Shown here: positions 40,101-55,100 of the stretch, piece by piece
Layout: every line of letters begins with the position of its first letter
Numbering within the stretch: the first letter of the stretch is position 1
DNA from: Panopea generosa
Lineage: Eukaryota > Mollusca > Bivalvia > Adapedonta > Hiatellidae
Direction of reading: 5' to 3'
Length of the DNA stretch: 64,000 nt
NCBI GenBank assembly: GCA_029582155.1
Contig: CM055895.1
Location: 7,312,544 to 7,376,543, forward strand
Program-made: the position numbers and the translations under genes
Notes under the pieces: model-generated
The model's input: the letters and a program-made list of their open reading frames with translations, nothing else
Databases searched by the model: none
Told to the model about the DNA's origin: nothing

Positions 40101-43100
40101 ATTGATGGTGTATGCAACAAAGATAGGATGGGGAGGTGAATAAGGATTGATTAATATGATGGTATATAATACAACATAGATAGGATGGGGTGGTGAATAA
40201 GGATTGATTAATATGGATGGTATATACAACATAGATAGGATGGGGAGGTGAATAAGGATTGATTAATATGGATGGTATATAATACAACATAGATAGGATG
40301 GGGTGGTGAATAAGGATTGATTAATATGGATGGTATATGCAACATAGATAGGATGGGGAGGTGAATAAGGATTGATTAATATGGATGGTATATAATACAA
40401 CATAGATAGGATGGGGAGGTGAATAAGGATTGCTTTATATGGATGGTATATAATACAACATAGATAGGATGGGGAGGTGAATAAGGATTGCTTAATATGG
40501 ATGGTATATAATACAACATAGATAGGATGGGGAGGTGAATAAGGATTGCTTAATATGGATGGTATATAATACAACATAGATAGGATGGGGTGGTGAATAA
40601 GGATTGCTTAATATGGATGGTATATAATACAAAATAGATAGGATGGGGAGGTGGATAAGGATTGCTTAATATGGATGGTATATAATACAACATAGATAGG
40701 ATGGGGAGGTGAATAAGGATTGCTTAATATGGATGGTATATAATACATCATATATAGGATGGGGAGGTGAATAAGGATTGATTAATATGGATGGTATATA
40801 ATACAACATAGATAGGATGGGGTGGTGAATAAGGATTGATTAATATGGATGGTATATAATACAACATAGATAGGATGGGGAGGTGAATAAGGATTGCTTA
40901 ATATGGATGGTATATAATACATCATATATAGGATGGGGAGGTGAATAAGGATTGATTAATATGGATGGTATATAATACAACATAGATAGGATGGGGTGGT
41001 GAATAAGGATTGATTAATATGGATGGTATATAATACAACATAGATAGGATGGGGAGGTGAATAAGGATTGCTTAATATGGATGGTGTATGCAACATAGAT
41101 AGGTCGGGGAGGTGAATAAGGATTGCTTAATATGGATGGTGTATGCAACATAGATAGGATGGGGAGGTGAATAAGGATTGCTTAATATGGATGGTATATG
41201 CAACATAGCTAGGAAGGGGAGGTGAATAAGGATTGCTTAATATGGATGGTGTATGCAACATAGATAGGTCGGGGAGGTGAATAAGGATTGCTTAATATGG
41301 ATGGTATATAATACAACATAGATAGGACGGGGAGGTGAATAAGGATTGATTAATATTGATTGTATATACAACATAGATAGGTCGGGGAGGTGAATAAGGA
41401 TTGCTTAATATGGATGGTATATACAACATAGATAGGTCAGGGAGGTGAATAAGGATTGCTTAGTATGGATGGTATATAAAACAACATAGATAGGACTGGG
41501 AGGTGAATAAGGATTGCTTAATATGGATGGTATATGCAACATAGATAGGATGGGGAGGTGAATAAGGATTGATTAATATGGATGGTATAAAATACAACAA
41601 AGATAGGACGGGGAGGTGAATAGGTATTGATTAATATGGATGGTGTATACTACATAGATAGGACAGGGAGGTGAATAAGGATTGCTTAATATGGATGGTA
41701 TATACAGCATAGATAGAATGGGGAGGTGAATAAGGATTGCTTAATATGGATGGTGTATACTACATAGATAGGACAGGGAGGTGAATAAGGATTGCTTAAT
41801 ATGGATGGTATATGCAACATAGATAGGATGGGGAGGTGAATATGGGTTGATTAATATGGATGGTATATACAACATAGATAGGATGGGGAGGTGAATAAGG
41901 ATTGCTTAATATGGATGGTATAAAAAACAACATAGATAGGATGGGGAGGTGAATAAGGATTGATTAATATGGATGGTATATACAACATAGATAGAATGGG
42001 GAGGTGAATAAGGATTGATTAATATGGATGGTATATAATACAACATATATAGGATGAGAAGGTGAATAGGGATTGATTGATGTGGATGGTGTATACAACA
42101 TAGATAGGATGGGGAGGTGAATGAGGATTGATTAATATGGATGGTGTATACAACATAGATAGAATTGGGAGGTGAATAAGGATTGATTAATAGGGATGGT
42201 AAATACAACGTAGATAGGATGGGGAGGTGAATGAGGATTGATTTTTTTTTTTTTTAATTAATGGATGAACTTAACCCTTTATTCCATAGATACGCGTTTT
42301 CCAGCACCAATCACAGAAGGCCTTTGAAAACAGTGCAGGAAGAGTTCAGATTGCTTGTCACAGAAGGCCTTTGAAAACAGTCTAGGAAGAGTTCAGATTG
42401 CTCATAACAAGCAATCTGAACACTTCCTGCACTGTTTTCCACTCTGTCAGTTAATATGAACATAATTCACCCATTGCTGATACGTGGTGAATTAATGCTT
42501 TCGATTTGGAAGAGTCCAAGAAAATGAGCAAAGGGTTAAGGTATATGCAACATAGATGGGATAGTTAAGAAATACAATGTATTACAATCGTATGATAATA
42601 TTGGGATATATGGTGGATGATGTTTGAAATGGGAAGTATTATATTATGAGATCAATATGATATTATAGATGACAACAGCTGTTACATTGATTTGTAAGCA
42701 GTTTTAGTGGCTCTGTGCTGCTACCTGCATTAGCTAATTAGCATACAATTCGTTTAATTATTGAATTAGGATAGTTGCCCATGTGCATGTGTTTGTGTGA
42801 ATATATGTTTATATAAGTAGGACTAGTTTGTAGTTTCCTTTTATAAGAAAGTAGATTTATATGTGCATAAGGATTGAATTGGTTATTTTTTTTATTGTAA
42901 GTATTATTTTTATATTTTTAGTAATTGTGCATGTTTTTAAGTGGGGGTATAGTAATTACAGTGTTTGTTCGTCTATCTGTCTGCACACACAAATGGATAT
43001 TTAAGTGTCTATAGAGCTCATGGTTGGTAATTTTTTTGACAGTTGAAAAATATTAAGTAGCTAAAAATGCTTTTATGTGGCTCTGTTGCATAGTCACACA

Positions 43101-46100
43101 AATAATCAGCTGGGTGTATAGGAGCAACCTAAATATCCATCTCGTAGAATGTCCACATCCATCCATCCATCTGTCTTAGTTTTTGTGTTCAGCCTTTAAC
43201 TTAATCAATCATTGATTGATTTTAAAAAAATAATTGGAACAAATCATCAATACGACATAACGATGTGTCGCACATGAGACCCAAACCCGTACCTAGGATG
43301 GTCACACTTTGAGTATATTTGACAACACTTTCAGACTGTTTGAGATTTAATGTCTGGTCTGTAATTTTGTCGATGGATTTTACAAACATTTGGCCTATCA
43401 TGCATGAGACCAGACCCAATACCTCAAAGGATGACAGTTTGAGATTTTGTGTCCCGTCTGTCCATGAATGGATTTCAAAAGCATTTGGTTCAGTTAATCA
43501 TCATGACACGATGACGTGTCTTGCTTAAGACCCAGACATGGGTCCTCCAGACGGGTGGTTTAATACACCATTTCAAGATCACTTACCTCTCACTGCTAAG
43601 GTTATAGGTTTGAGTCCCACATGCTCCAAAAACTTTATGTGAGAAAGTTTCCAGTTACTTGCGGAAGGATGATACAGTCTGAGGTCTTCCTGCACCAGTA
43701 AAACTGGATATGCCATATATAACCTGAAATGTGTTGAAAATGGCGTTAAACCCCATTAAAAAAAAATAAATTAAGACCCAGACACGTACCATTTAAACAT
43801 TTGCACAAAGGTCAGGGTCACTTTTTGATTTTTTTTCACAACAATTTGAGTCTTGTTTAAGATTTTGTGTTTTGTCTGTAATTTTGTCATACATGGATGA
43901 ATTTAAAAAGCGTTTGGCTCAATTGGTCAACATGACATGATGATGTGTCGTGCATAAGACCCAGACCGTTACCTCAAAAAGTTCAAGATCACATTTTTAG
44001 TCTGTTTGAGATTTTATGTCAGTGGTCTGTAACTGAGTCACCCATGATTGGATTTAAAAATAACTTGGCTAAATTGATCAACATGACATGACGATCAATC
44101 TTACACGAGAAACAAATCCAAACCTCAGCGGTGAAGGTAACACTTTAAGCTTGTTTGACAGCATATAGTCTCTTTGAGATTTTGTGTCCAGCCTGTTACT
44201 TTGTCATACATGGATGGATTTCAAAAACATGGCTCAATTGATCAACATGACATGACGACGTATCATGCATAAGTCCAAGAACTGTAACTCAAAGATCAAG
44301 GTCAAACTTTCAGTCTGTTTGAGTCTGGTATGTAACTTTGTCTTACATGGTGGGATTTTAAAATAATCTGGCACAATTGATCAACATGACATGACAACGA
44401 AGTCCCAGAACTGTAACTCAAAGATCAAGGTCAAACTTTCGGTCTGTTTGAGTCTGGTATGTAACTTTGTCTTACATGGTGGGATTTTAAAATAATATGG
44501 CACAAGTGATCAAGATGTCATGATGATGTGTCACCTACAGTATCCAAGCCTGTACATCAGATGCCAAGGTCAAGGTCACACTTGACATTGTGTGTCTAGC
44601 AACTGTTGGTAACCTTAGTCCATAACTCTTGTTATTCATTGATATAGTTAAATACTTAATTATAAATAAAATATATTGTTAATTTTGTTTAGACCACTTC
44701 ATTGGCATGTAACAGTGACATTTCTTATTAACTGATAGATTACTTGCTTTAAACCATAGCAACAACTTTTGTGTATTTGTGTGGCTCAATCTTTGTTTTT
44801 TTGGGTGGCATATAGTAATCCCAGAGACTGTCTGTCCGGCCTTCCGCCTGGTATTTCATGTCCAGCCTGTAACTTTGTCATGCATAGATGGATTTTGTTA
44901 ATAACTTGATGACGTGTCACGAGTAAGATCCATACTCATACCTCAAAGGTCAAGGTCACGAGCATGAGATATTCTGTCCTGGTTTGTAACTTTGTCATGC
45001 ATACATCGATTTTATAAATAATTGCTACAACTGATCAACATAACATGACGACGAGTTGCATGTAACACCCTGACTCCCACTTCAAAGGTCTAGGTCACAA
45101 TTTAACTGACAACACTTTCAGTCTGTTTGAGATTTCGTGTCCGGTCTGTAACTTTGTCACCTATGGATAAATTTCTAAAACACTTGGCTCAGTTGATGAT
45201 CATGACATGATGAAGTGTCACATGGAAGACCCAGGGCTTGAAATTTCTGAAAATAGCTACTTGTCCTCCCTTTTCAACATTTTTAATTGAATGCTTAAAA
45301 TCAATGAAATATTAATGTCAGTTTCTTAAATCTTACTCGTTACACTTACAGCCCTGAAGACCAGAACATTTCCTCAAAGGTCAAGGTCACACTTTCAATT
45401 AGTTTGATATTTCATGTCTGGTCTGTAACTTTGTCTTCAACTTGGCTCTGTTGATCAAGATGACATGACGACGTGTTGCACGTAAGACTCAGACCCCTAC
45501 CTCAAAGGTCAAGGTCAAACTTTGAGTTTGTTTTATACAACACTTTGAGTCAGTTTGAGATTTCAAAAACACTTGGCTCAATTGATCAATTGATCAACAT
45601 GACAATGTGTTGCGTTAAGACCCAGAACCTTACCTCAAAGTCACACTTGCAGTTTGTTTGATATTTCATGTCTAGTCTGTGACTTTGTCTTAAAATAACT
45701 TGAAACAAGTGATCACCATGTCATGATAATGTGTCACCTGCATTTTCCTGTAGAAAGACTCAGACCTTTACATCATGTCAAGGTCAAGGTTACACAAAGG
45801 TCAAGGTCACACATTAATGTAAAAAAAAAAAATAACCTATGAAATTGCATGTCTAGTCTGAAACGTCAGTCCATTACTCTTGATATTCATGGATACATCG
45901 CTGCCTATTATAAAATATATCTTTATTTTCACAGACCATTTGGGGGGCATATGACATTTAGCAGTGACATTTCTTGTTTTGTGATAAAAAGAGAAAAGTT
46001 TGAAGAGGGACAATATATATATTTGTATAGTCTCTCGTACTTACTTACTGGTACACGTCAAGATTATAATAAAAAATTATCTCACTAATATGCATGAAGT

Positions 46101-49100
46101 TAACTGGATTATAACCAGAAGGCATTAAGTGTATTTGAAAGGTACTGACTGATATGTTAACAGTTTAAGGTTTACTGGGTATTTATTTGATATGCAGTAA
46201 GTTTACTGGGTACCTACTGGTATGTAATACATGTACATGGTTCTGACTGGTATGCATTAAGTATACAATGTACTGACTGGTATGCATTAAGTACACAATG
46301 TACTGACTGGTATGCATTAAGTATACAATGTACTGACTGGTATGCATTAAGTATACAATGTACTGACTAGTTTGCGTTAAGTATACAATGTACTGACTGG
46401 TATGCATTAAGTATACAATGTACTGACTGGTATGCATTAAGTATACATGGTACTAACTAGTATGCATTAAGTATACAATGTACTGACTGGTATGCATTAA
46501 GTATACATTGTACTGACTGGTTTGCATTAAGTATATAAGGTACTGACAGGTATGTATAAAGTATACCAAGTATTGACTAGTATTCATTAAGTATACAATT
46601 TACTGACTGGTATGCATTAAGTATACAATGTATTGACTGGTATGTATTAAATATACAACTCACTGACTAGTATTCATTAAGTATACAAGTCACTGACCAG
46701 TTTTCATGAAGTATACAATGTACTGACTGGTATGGATTAAGTATACCAGGACCAGATTGTTTGCATATATATATGAGGTGTATACTGGTGTATATTAAAT
46801 ATACCATTTACTTACCATAGTCAAACCTGTGTAAGCGGCCACCTCTATTAAGCAGCCACTTGTCTTAAGCAGTCACATTTGCTATTTCCCATTTCCATGC
46901 TTTCAGAGAAAATTAACCTGCATTAAGCAACAACCTGTCTTAAAAGGCCACATTTTCTCTATTCCTTGATTGGCTGCTCAAGACAGGTTTGACTGTAGTT
47001 TATATTTAATACACTTCATACTTGCTCGTATTGCACTTGTAAACAATATCAGTTATGCTTGAGAGGTATCAGCTAACTACAATTAATCTGTATATGTACC
47101 TACATAGTAAATAAATCTTGCAGGTACACTAATCCCATGGATGAGAGACCTCAAAGGAAACATTCTCATGGAAGGAGTCAGTACCCGGACGATACTCCAG
47201 TTGACATTGAACAAGTCACCACACTTTATATACCCAAAGTGAAACATGATGAAGGCAGTAAGACTCTGATTAGACGCAGACGGACATCTTCGAAGCGTCG
47301 GTCATCATCTCGGAAGAGACATGAACGTGAAAACTTAAACGACCTTCTTAATGATGAGGATAATCATCTTTTACCCAGTTTGAGGTTCCAAAGACGTACA
47401 CGCATGAAATCACTCAAAGGTAACAAGGTGGATTGCCAACAAATTTCTAGCTCATCATTATGAAAAAAAAGGAAGAGTTATTGTCATGACCCTGGCGGCA
47501 TGGTTGTGGTCATCGTATGCCGGTTAACGTTTTATGTTTAGCTCAACTCCTTCTCTGTTTCTGAACAAACTATCTATTGTATAGTGACAAAACTTCATAA
47601 ACACATTCATATTGTTATGGAATCAATGTATATAGCTAACATACCCAAATTTCAATACTCTGGGTTCTAAAACTGAAGGTTCAAGTTTTATGTTTTGCTC
47701 AGGTTTGATGGTTTGTTTCTTAAAATAGAAGTTGTAATTTTGTGCATTGTTTTGGTTTTTGGAAGGCAAGCAAAGCTCTGACTTCCTTAGCTGTCGTGCA
47801 GCACCAGCAATCTGTTATACAAACTACGTATGGCAGAAACCGCCATATTCATCCGACCGATAACGTAATTCACAGCTTTCAACACACATTTACTGTAGCA
47901 GAGGACGTATTATACAACAAAAAAGTCAAAGTTTTTTATTTCTTGCAGATGTTTTTCTTTACAAAAGCACAAAAATATGATACGGGAAGCATACAATTTG
48001 CACGGAAATGCGGAAGAATACACTTATCTTGCTGTGCTCTAAAAAAACAAGGCAATTTTCATTGATAAAGAAATGTTTTACACATTTACTACTATGCATA
48101 GTGACGTCATCTGGTGGTGGGGAGGGGGTGCGTATAATCTCTAACACCATTTGACATGAAATCATTAATGGGGTGAAATATTGACATGTTTTTGATATAA
48201 TAACTCGTAGTTTGAGTAAATAGTGATTGTTAGTGAAATTTCATTCACTATGGATTGTCCTTCTTTAATTTTGATAGTAAAATAACGAAATTAGGTTCGG
48301 GGCTACATTTGTTGTTTATAGAAAAACGCGCCAATCTGTCATCTTATGCAAGCAGTGTATTGATGAACATATTTAACTGTTTATTAGGTCATCCGACCGT
48401 TAAGTTTGTTGTGTTTCTGTGTTGTATTTTTTAGATTGATTAAATCTAGGTCACGCAACACCTTTTATAATGCTATTTATTGATTATTTATATTGTCGAT
48501 TGAAAGCTATATGAGAATCAAACATAACTCAAGTCAATACACGCGTAAATTTATAAGTAGGTCATGTGTTGCATAGTCTCTGACAATTAGGAACATTTTG
48601 TGCTGAATGCGTTTCGTTATCCATAAATCATAACTATTGAACTGGAGATATTAAAATTGACTGGAGTTTTACATCACTACCCAATTCTTTCGATTTTGGA
48701 GAAACATCAGAAGGTTTGTTTGTGAAGCTTTCATATAGGTTGTTCATGTTGATAACTTTTATGTGGAGATGTGGAAAGGAATCCTGGACCACCACATTAC
48801 TAGTTAACAAAATGTCCTGAAATGGATATTTTCACCAGGGTCATCAAATATTCAGTCAGTTTTCACATGGAAGACGGTGTGTACCATGGTGTTTGCATTT
48901 TTTCAAATGCATTAATAAAAACGTTTGATAGCTACTGTTGGAAAAGTATTGATATGGACTCTGTATTGTATGCAGGAGATTATTTATACAGATACATAAA
49001 AGAAATATTAAACACACCACATTCTTTTCTAAATCCCAATGAATTGCCTTTTAACATATCAGAAATCTAACTTAGTTATCCAATTTTCCGAACCTACATT

Positions 49101-52100
49101 TTTGAATTTACCCAAGCAGCGAGCCTTCCCACAGGCTCTTCAGGCCTTTGATTATTTGTTGTGAATCAAAATCAAGAAAGAAGCCAACTTCTACATTAAT
49201 TGTTAACACCATGGGACCTACACTTTTTTTCCAAACCTAACAAAAATTGTCAGTGATGATTATGACCATAAAATTTTATAATGTTTACAGACAGAAAAAA
49301 TGAACTAGAGGAGGAACATAGAATATCATCTGGGGAATATTCCGGGGCAGGTGGTCAATCGTTTGTGAAACGCTATCAAGACCTCAAGGAACAGGACGAT
49401 TTGTCAGCTGGAAACTTTGCTGATCTTCTAAGGAACTCTACCTTGAACAGAATGCAACGTCTGGGAGACTGGAAAAGACCTAAGGTTTGAGTTTAGCTTT
49501 TTTTTTTTTCTTTTTTTTTTTGAATGGGGTTAAAAGGGAACTTATCAGGATTTTCCGAACTTTTAAAATTGGCTAAAATATATATTTTTTAAAAATGTCA
49601 GGGCTATATATACTCATAGACCCCATATTGCCGAAAAAAAATATATTTAAACCTGTCAATATAATATATTTAAAGGGGATTTCCTAACTTGGATTACACG
49701 CCTAGGTTAGACTTAAATAGATTTCCCCCTTAAAACTGCAACATATTTTGCCACATAATAAATGAGTCCTGTGATTTCATTTTGATTTCAAATTTATCCG
49801 TTAGTAGAGGGTGATGCATAGATTTTGTTGTTGTTTTGTTTTGCTGATGCAATTACAAATGTGTTTGCTATGGTAATGGACTTAGTAAAAATGTTCCAGA
49901 AATTGAGGATCCCATGATTAAAACATATCTTTTTTATGAAACTTGGTAGAAATGTAATTGGAAATGAGGTTTTGCATGTCATAATATTTTGATGATGCAG
50001 TCTGTCAGTAAAAAAAATACTTGATATGGTTTAACAAAACTTGGTATTAGAGGGCAATGAGGAGATCTGCATGACATTTTGTTCTGTTGGTACAGTCATT
50101 CAGTAAAAAAAACTAGAGATACATAACTTGACATATAGGTGGAGGGGCAACGAGGTAATTGCATATCACTTGACATGTAGTTAGAGGGGCAACAAGGAGA
50201 TTGCATATCACTTGACATGTAGGTAGAGGGAAAATGAGGAGATTGCATATCACTTGACATGTAGGTAGAGGGCAACGAGGAGATTGCATATCACTTGACA
50301 TGTAGGTAGAGGGGCAACAAGGAGATTGCATATCACTTGACATATAGGTAGAAGGGCAATGAGGAGATTGCATATCACTTGACATGTAGGTAGAAGGGCA
50401 ATGAGGAGATTGCATATCACTTGACATGTAGGTAGAAGGGCAATGAGGAGATTGCATATCACTTAACATGAAGTTAGAGGGGCAATGACGAGATTGCATA
50501 TCACTTGACATGTAGGTAGAGAGGCAATGAGGAGATTGCATATCACTTGACATGTAGGTAGAGGGGCAACGATGAGATTGCATATCACTTTACATGTAGT
50601 TAGATACACAACAAGGAGATTGCATATCACTTGACATGTAATTAGAGGGGCAACGAGGAGATTGCATATCACTTGACATGTTGGTAGAGGGGCATCGAGG
50701 AGACTGCATATCACTTGACATGTAAGTAGAGGGGCAATGAGGAGATTGCATATCACTTGACATGTAGGTAGAGGGGCAACGAGGAGATTGCATATCACTT
50801 GACATGTAAGTAAAGGGGCAACAAGGAGATTGCATATCACTTGACATGTAGGTAGAGGGGCAATGAGGAGATTGCATATCACTTGACATGTAGGTAGAAG
50901 GGCAATGAGGAGATTGCATATCACTTGACATGTAGTTAGAGGGGCAATGAGGAGATTGCATATCACTTGACATGTAAGTAGAGGGGCAATGAGGAGATTG
51001 CATATCACTTGACATGTAGGTAGAAGGGCAATGAGGTGATTACATATCACTTGACATGTAGGTAGAGGGAAAACGAGGAGATTGCATATCACTTGACATG
51101 TAGGTAGAAGGGCAACAAGGAGATTGCATATCACTTGACATGTAGGTAGAGGGGCAACGAGGAGATTGCATATCACTTGACATGTAGTTAGAGGGGCAAC
51201 AAGGAGATTGCATATCACTTGACATGTAGGTAGAGGGGCAACAAGGAGATTGCATATCACTTGACATGTAGGTAGAAGGGCAACAAGGAGATTGCATATC
51301 ACTTGACATGTAGGTAGAGGGCAACGAGGAGATTGCATATCACTTGACATGTAGTTATAGGGGCAACAAGGAGATTGCATATCACTTGACATGTAGGTAG
51401 AAGGGCAACGAGGAGATTGCATATCACTTGACATGTAGGTAGAGGGGCAACAAGGAGATTGCATATCACTTGACATGTAGGTAGAGGGGCAACGAGGAGA
51501 TTGCATATCACTTGACATGTAGGTAGAAGGGCAACAAGGAGATTGCATATCACTTGACATGTAGGTAGAGAGGCAACGAGGAGATTGCATATCACTTGAC
51601 ATGTAGTTAGAGGGGCAACAAGGAGATTGCATATCACTTGACATGTAGGTAGAGGGGCAACAAGGAGATTGCATATCACTTGACATGTAAGTAGAAGGGC
51701 AACAAGGAGATTGCATATCACTTGACATGTAGGTAGAGGGGCAACGAAGAGATTGCATATCACTTGACATGTAGTTAGAGGGGCAACGAGGAGATTGCAT
51801 ATCACTTGACATGTAGGTAGAGGGGCAATGAGGAGATTGCATATCACTTGACATGTAGTTAGAGGGGCAATGAGGAGATTGCATATCACTTGACATGTAA
51901 GTAGAGGGGCAATGAGGAGATTGCATATCACTTGACATGTAGGTAGAGGAAAAACGAGGAGATTGCATATCACTTAACATGTAGGTAAAGGGGCAACAAG
52001 GAGATTGCATATCACTTGACATGTAGGTAGAGGGGCAACGAGGAGATTGCATATCACTTGACATGTAGGTAGAGGGAAAACGAGGAGATTGCATATCACT

Positions 52101-55100
52101 TGACATGTAGGTAGAGGGGCAACGAGGAGATTGCATATCACTTGACATGTAGGTAGAGGGAAAACGAGGAGATTGCATATCACTTGACATGTAGGTAGAG
52201 GGGCAACGAGGAGATTGCATATCACTTGACATGTAGGTAGAGGGGCAATGAGGAGATTGCATATCATTTAACATGTAGGTAGAGGGGCAACAAGGAGATT
52301 GCATATTACTTGACATGAAGGTAGAGGGGCAATGAGGAGATTGCATATCACTTGACATGTAGGTAGAGGGGCAGTGAGGAGATTGCATATCACTTGACAT
52401 GTAGTTAGAGGGGCAACAAGAAGATTGCATATCACTTGACATGTAGTTAGAGGGGCGACGAGGAGATTGCATATCACTTGACATGTAGGTAGAGGGGCAA
52501 CGAGGAGATTGCATATAACTTGACATGTAGGTAGAGGGGCAACGAGGTGATTGCATATCTTTTGACATGTAGGTAGAGAGGCAACGAGGAGATTGCATAT
52601 CACATTTTTTTCTGTACAGACCATCTGTCTAAAAATCTAAGAGATATTTTAACAAAGCTTAAAAATGTATTCATGTCATATTTTGTTGATGGTACATGTA
52701 AAATAAAAAAACAAGATTGCTGTGGAAATGTGCAAATGCGGAATTGTGACTCTATTTAATATGATTATGTTTTTCATTCTTAACTTCAGAAAATTGAGGC
52801 TTTTAGCAGAAGAAGTAGAGAATTTTTTGAACCTTTCAAATTGTGGGTTACGTCATTTAAGATCATAGAAGGTAAGAACAGTTTACTACTAATAGGATCT
52901 TATTGAGTTGTCTTGTATTTACAAGTTTGTACAGAGTTAAATGAAATGTGCGTACGTAGTCCAAAGCTCCCATTATGAGTGTATTATATGTTTTTCATTT
53001 TCTTCTTGTACTTTGGACATCCATAAAAATGTTTTTCACCATGCACCTACACACCCATGCAAACCTTTTTAACCAACTTCAAAGGGGTGAATTTTTTTTG
53101 TATAATTTTTGTCAGATTTTGTTAGAAAGTACTGCATGTAGGAAGTAAAAGCAGGGGCATTTGTGGTTCATCTTGGTAAGTATTTATTTTTGGGTCAGTA
53201 GGTGAAGGTCACAGTGGCTACATTTAAAAAAAATGAGTTACTGAACAATAATTGAATACTGCTATTCAGTTCAGGATGGTTTGTCTTGATAAATAAATGA
53301 CCCCTATTCACTTTGAAGTTGTGATCAAAGGTTACTGTTACTATTTATAGAAAATTGGTTTCATATCAGTACATGTAACAGAATACTGTTATTCAACCCA
53401 CAATCTTCAAAGTTTGCAGGATGGTTTGTCTTGGTAAATAAATGACCCCTATTCACTTTGAAGTCAAGGTCAAAGATCATGGTCCCAAATACTAGAGTCA
53501 AAACTCATTATCTCAAAATGGAGGGAATGCCAAAATAAAATCAAGATATCAGAATATCAACATAGATTTTGTCTCAAGGTCATTATTTGTTTTCATCTGA
53601 TAATTGTCATATGTTGTATGTCAATTGTACTTTTGCTTTTATATTACTGTCTGTGCAGTAGGATTTCACTGTTGTAATAAATGCTCATATCCGGGTCTTT
53701 ATTTGAATTGTTTGGCAGTGTGAGATATAAGTTTAGGCTGAATGATTGATTCAAATGATATTTATACAGATTTCATGTAATCACTCAATTTGATCACATG
53801 ATGTTCACAATATTCTGTCAGTTGTTAAAACAGACATCTTTACTGTAGACCGGTAATAAGTGTTGCGTCTTAAACAAATTGAAAAATTGCATGCGTAGAT
53901 ATTCACACGAAGCAGTAAATAAATAACCCCTATTCATTTTAAAGTCGATAGGTCAAAAAACAAAGGTTAAAGATCAAAGTCACCATAACTATTTATAGAA
54001 ATCAAGTTTCCTTCTGATATCTAGAGAAGAGTTTGGCCTAGATCCTGAAAGATATTTGGTCGAACTCCTGAAGGATCCAGTTTTCTAACACAGTTTAATG
54101 GGGGAAATGCGGGTTTTACAAATATTTCTTGCTGATAACAAGTTTCATCAACTGATTTCTTCTAAAAACAACAATGATAGTTTTATAATTCTTTTAATCA
54201 GTGGAATAAGTTTGTGGTGAGGGCATAGTATAGTGTTGGAGCATCAATCTCAGGATCAGACAGATGTAAGTCCATTCCCCCCGCCACGGCCATATTTTGT
54301 GTCTTTGAGCGACACATTGTAAGTTGTAATAACATGTTGTTTCACAATGAATGTAAAACAGTTTTAAATTAAATTCAATCAGTCATATCATGCAAAATTA
54401 AGTTAATCGCCAGTTTTGTTGACTTTTTCAGGCAAGTTTGGTACGGCTGTGATGAGCTACTTCAGGTTTATACGCTGGCTCATGTTTCTGAACCTGTTCC
54501 TCATGGTTATTATGTTCTGCGTCACCACCGTACCATATTTGGTGTTGCGACCAACACCGTTCGAGCAATCGATCAATACATCAACATCAGTGTTCCATGA
54601 TTTGGCGGTGAATTGCACTAAACAGTACAAAACCTACCAGCAGAATGTTCTAAAAGAAGAGAATACATTTGAGAAAGTTCTTGATATTTTACAAGGAACA
54701 GTAAGTTAGTTCATCTTTAAATGTACAGTTTTCTTCATTGTTCCACTGTACTGTCCTTCCCAACTTGAGAATTCAACTCAGAATGTTAGTGTACTTTTAA
54801 TATAGGGGGAAAATTTACGGAGAATTTTAGTTGACTGTTAATATAGAGGGAAAATTTACTCAGAATTTTAGTTCACTGTTAATATAGAGGGAAAATTTGC
54901 TCAGAATTTTAGTTCACTGTTAATATAAAGGGAAAATTTAATCAGAATTTCAGTTTACTGTTAATATAAAAGGACAATTTACTGTAAATATAGAGGGAAA
55001 AATTACTCAGAATTTTAGTTTATTGTTAGTATAGAGGGAAAACTTACTCAGAATTTTAGTTCAATGTTAATATAGAGGGAAAATTTACTCAGAATTTTAG

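Larger units (their letters stand above)
25139..47123 (+). other. TMC intron 1 (about 22 kb)
   Basis: GTAAGTG donor, TAAATCTTGCAG acceptor. Filled mainly with SINEs, MITEs, a LINE 3' end and three minisatellites, listed separately. Stretches 26183-27399, 29163-30589, 31321-32189, 35511-36239, 36666-37577, 37820-38419 and 42540-43149 hold no gene or repeat I can name. Confidence 0.8.

Noticed and set aside
38338-42208. Minus-strand frames rich in NPYSPP / SYLCC
   Set aside because: Translation of the 55/58-bp minisatellite, in an intron on the opposite strand.
47742-48065. 107-codon plus-strand frame in TMC intron 2
   Set aside because: No recognisable motif, no splice sites linking it to TMC exons, composition like its surroundings.
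50113-52598. Minus-strand open frames up to 711 codons with 14-residue repeats
   Set aside because: They come from a 42-bp repeat whose length is a multiple of 3 and which lacks stops on that strand. Overlapping frames are all open, and the array sits inside a TMC intron.
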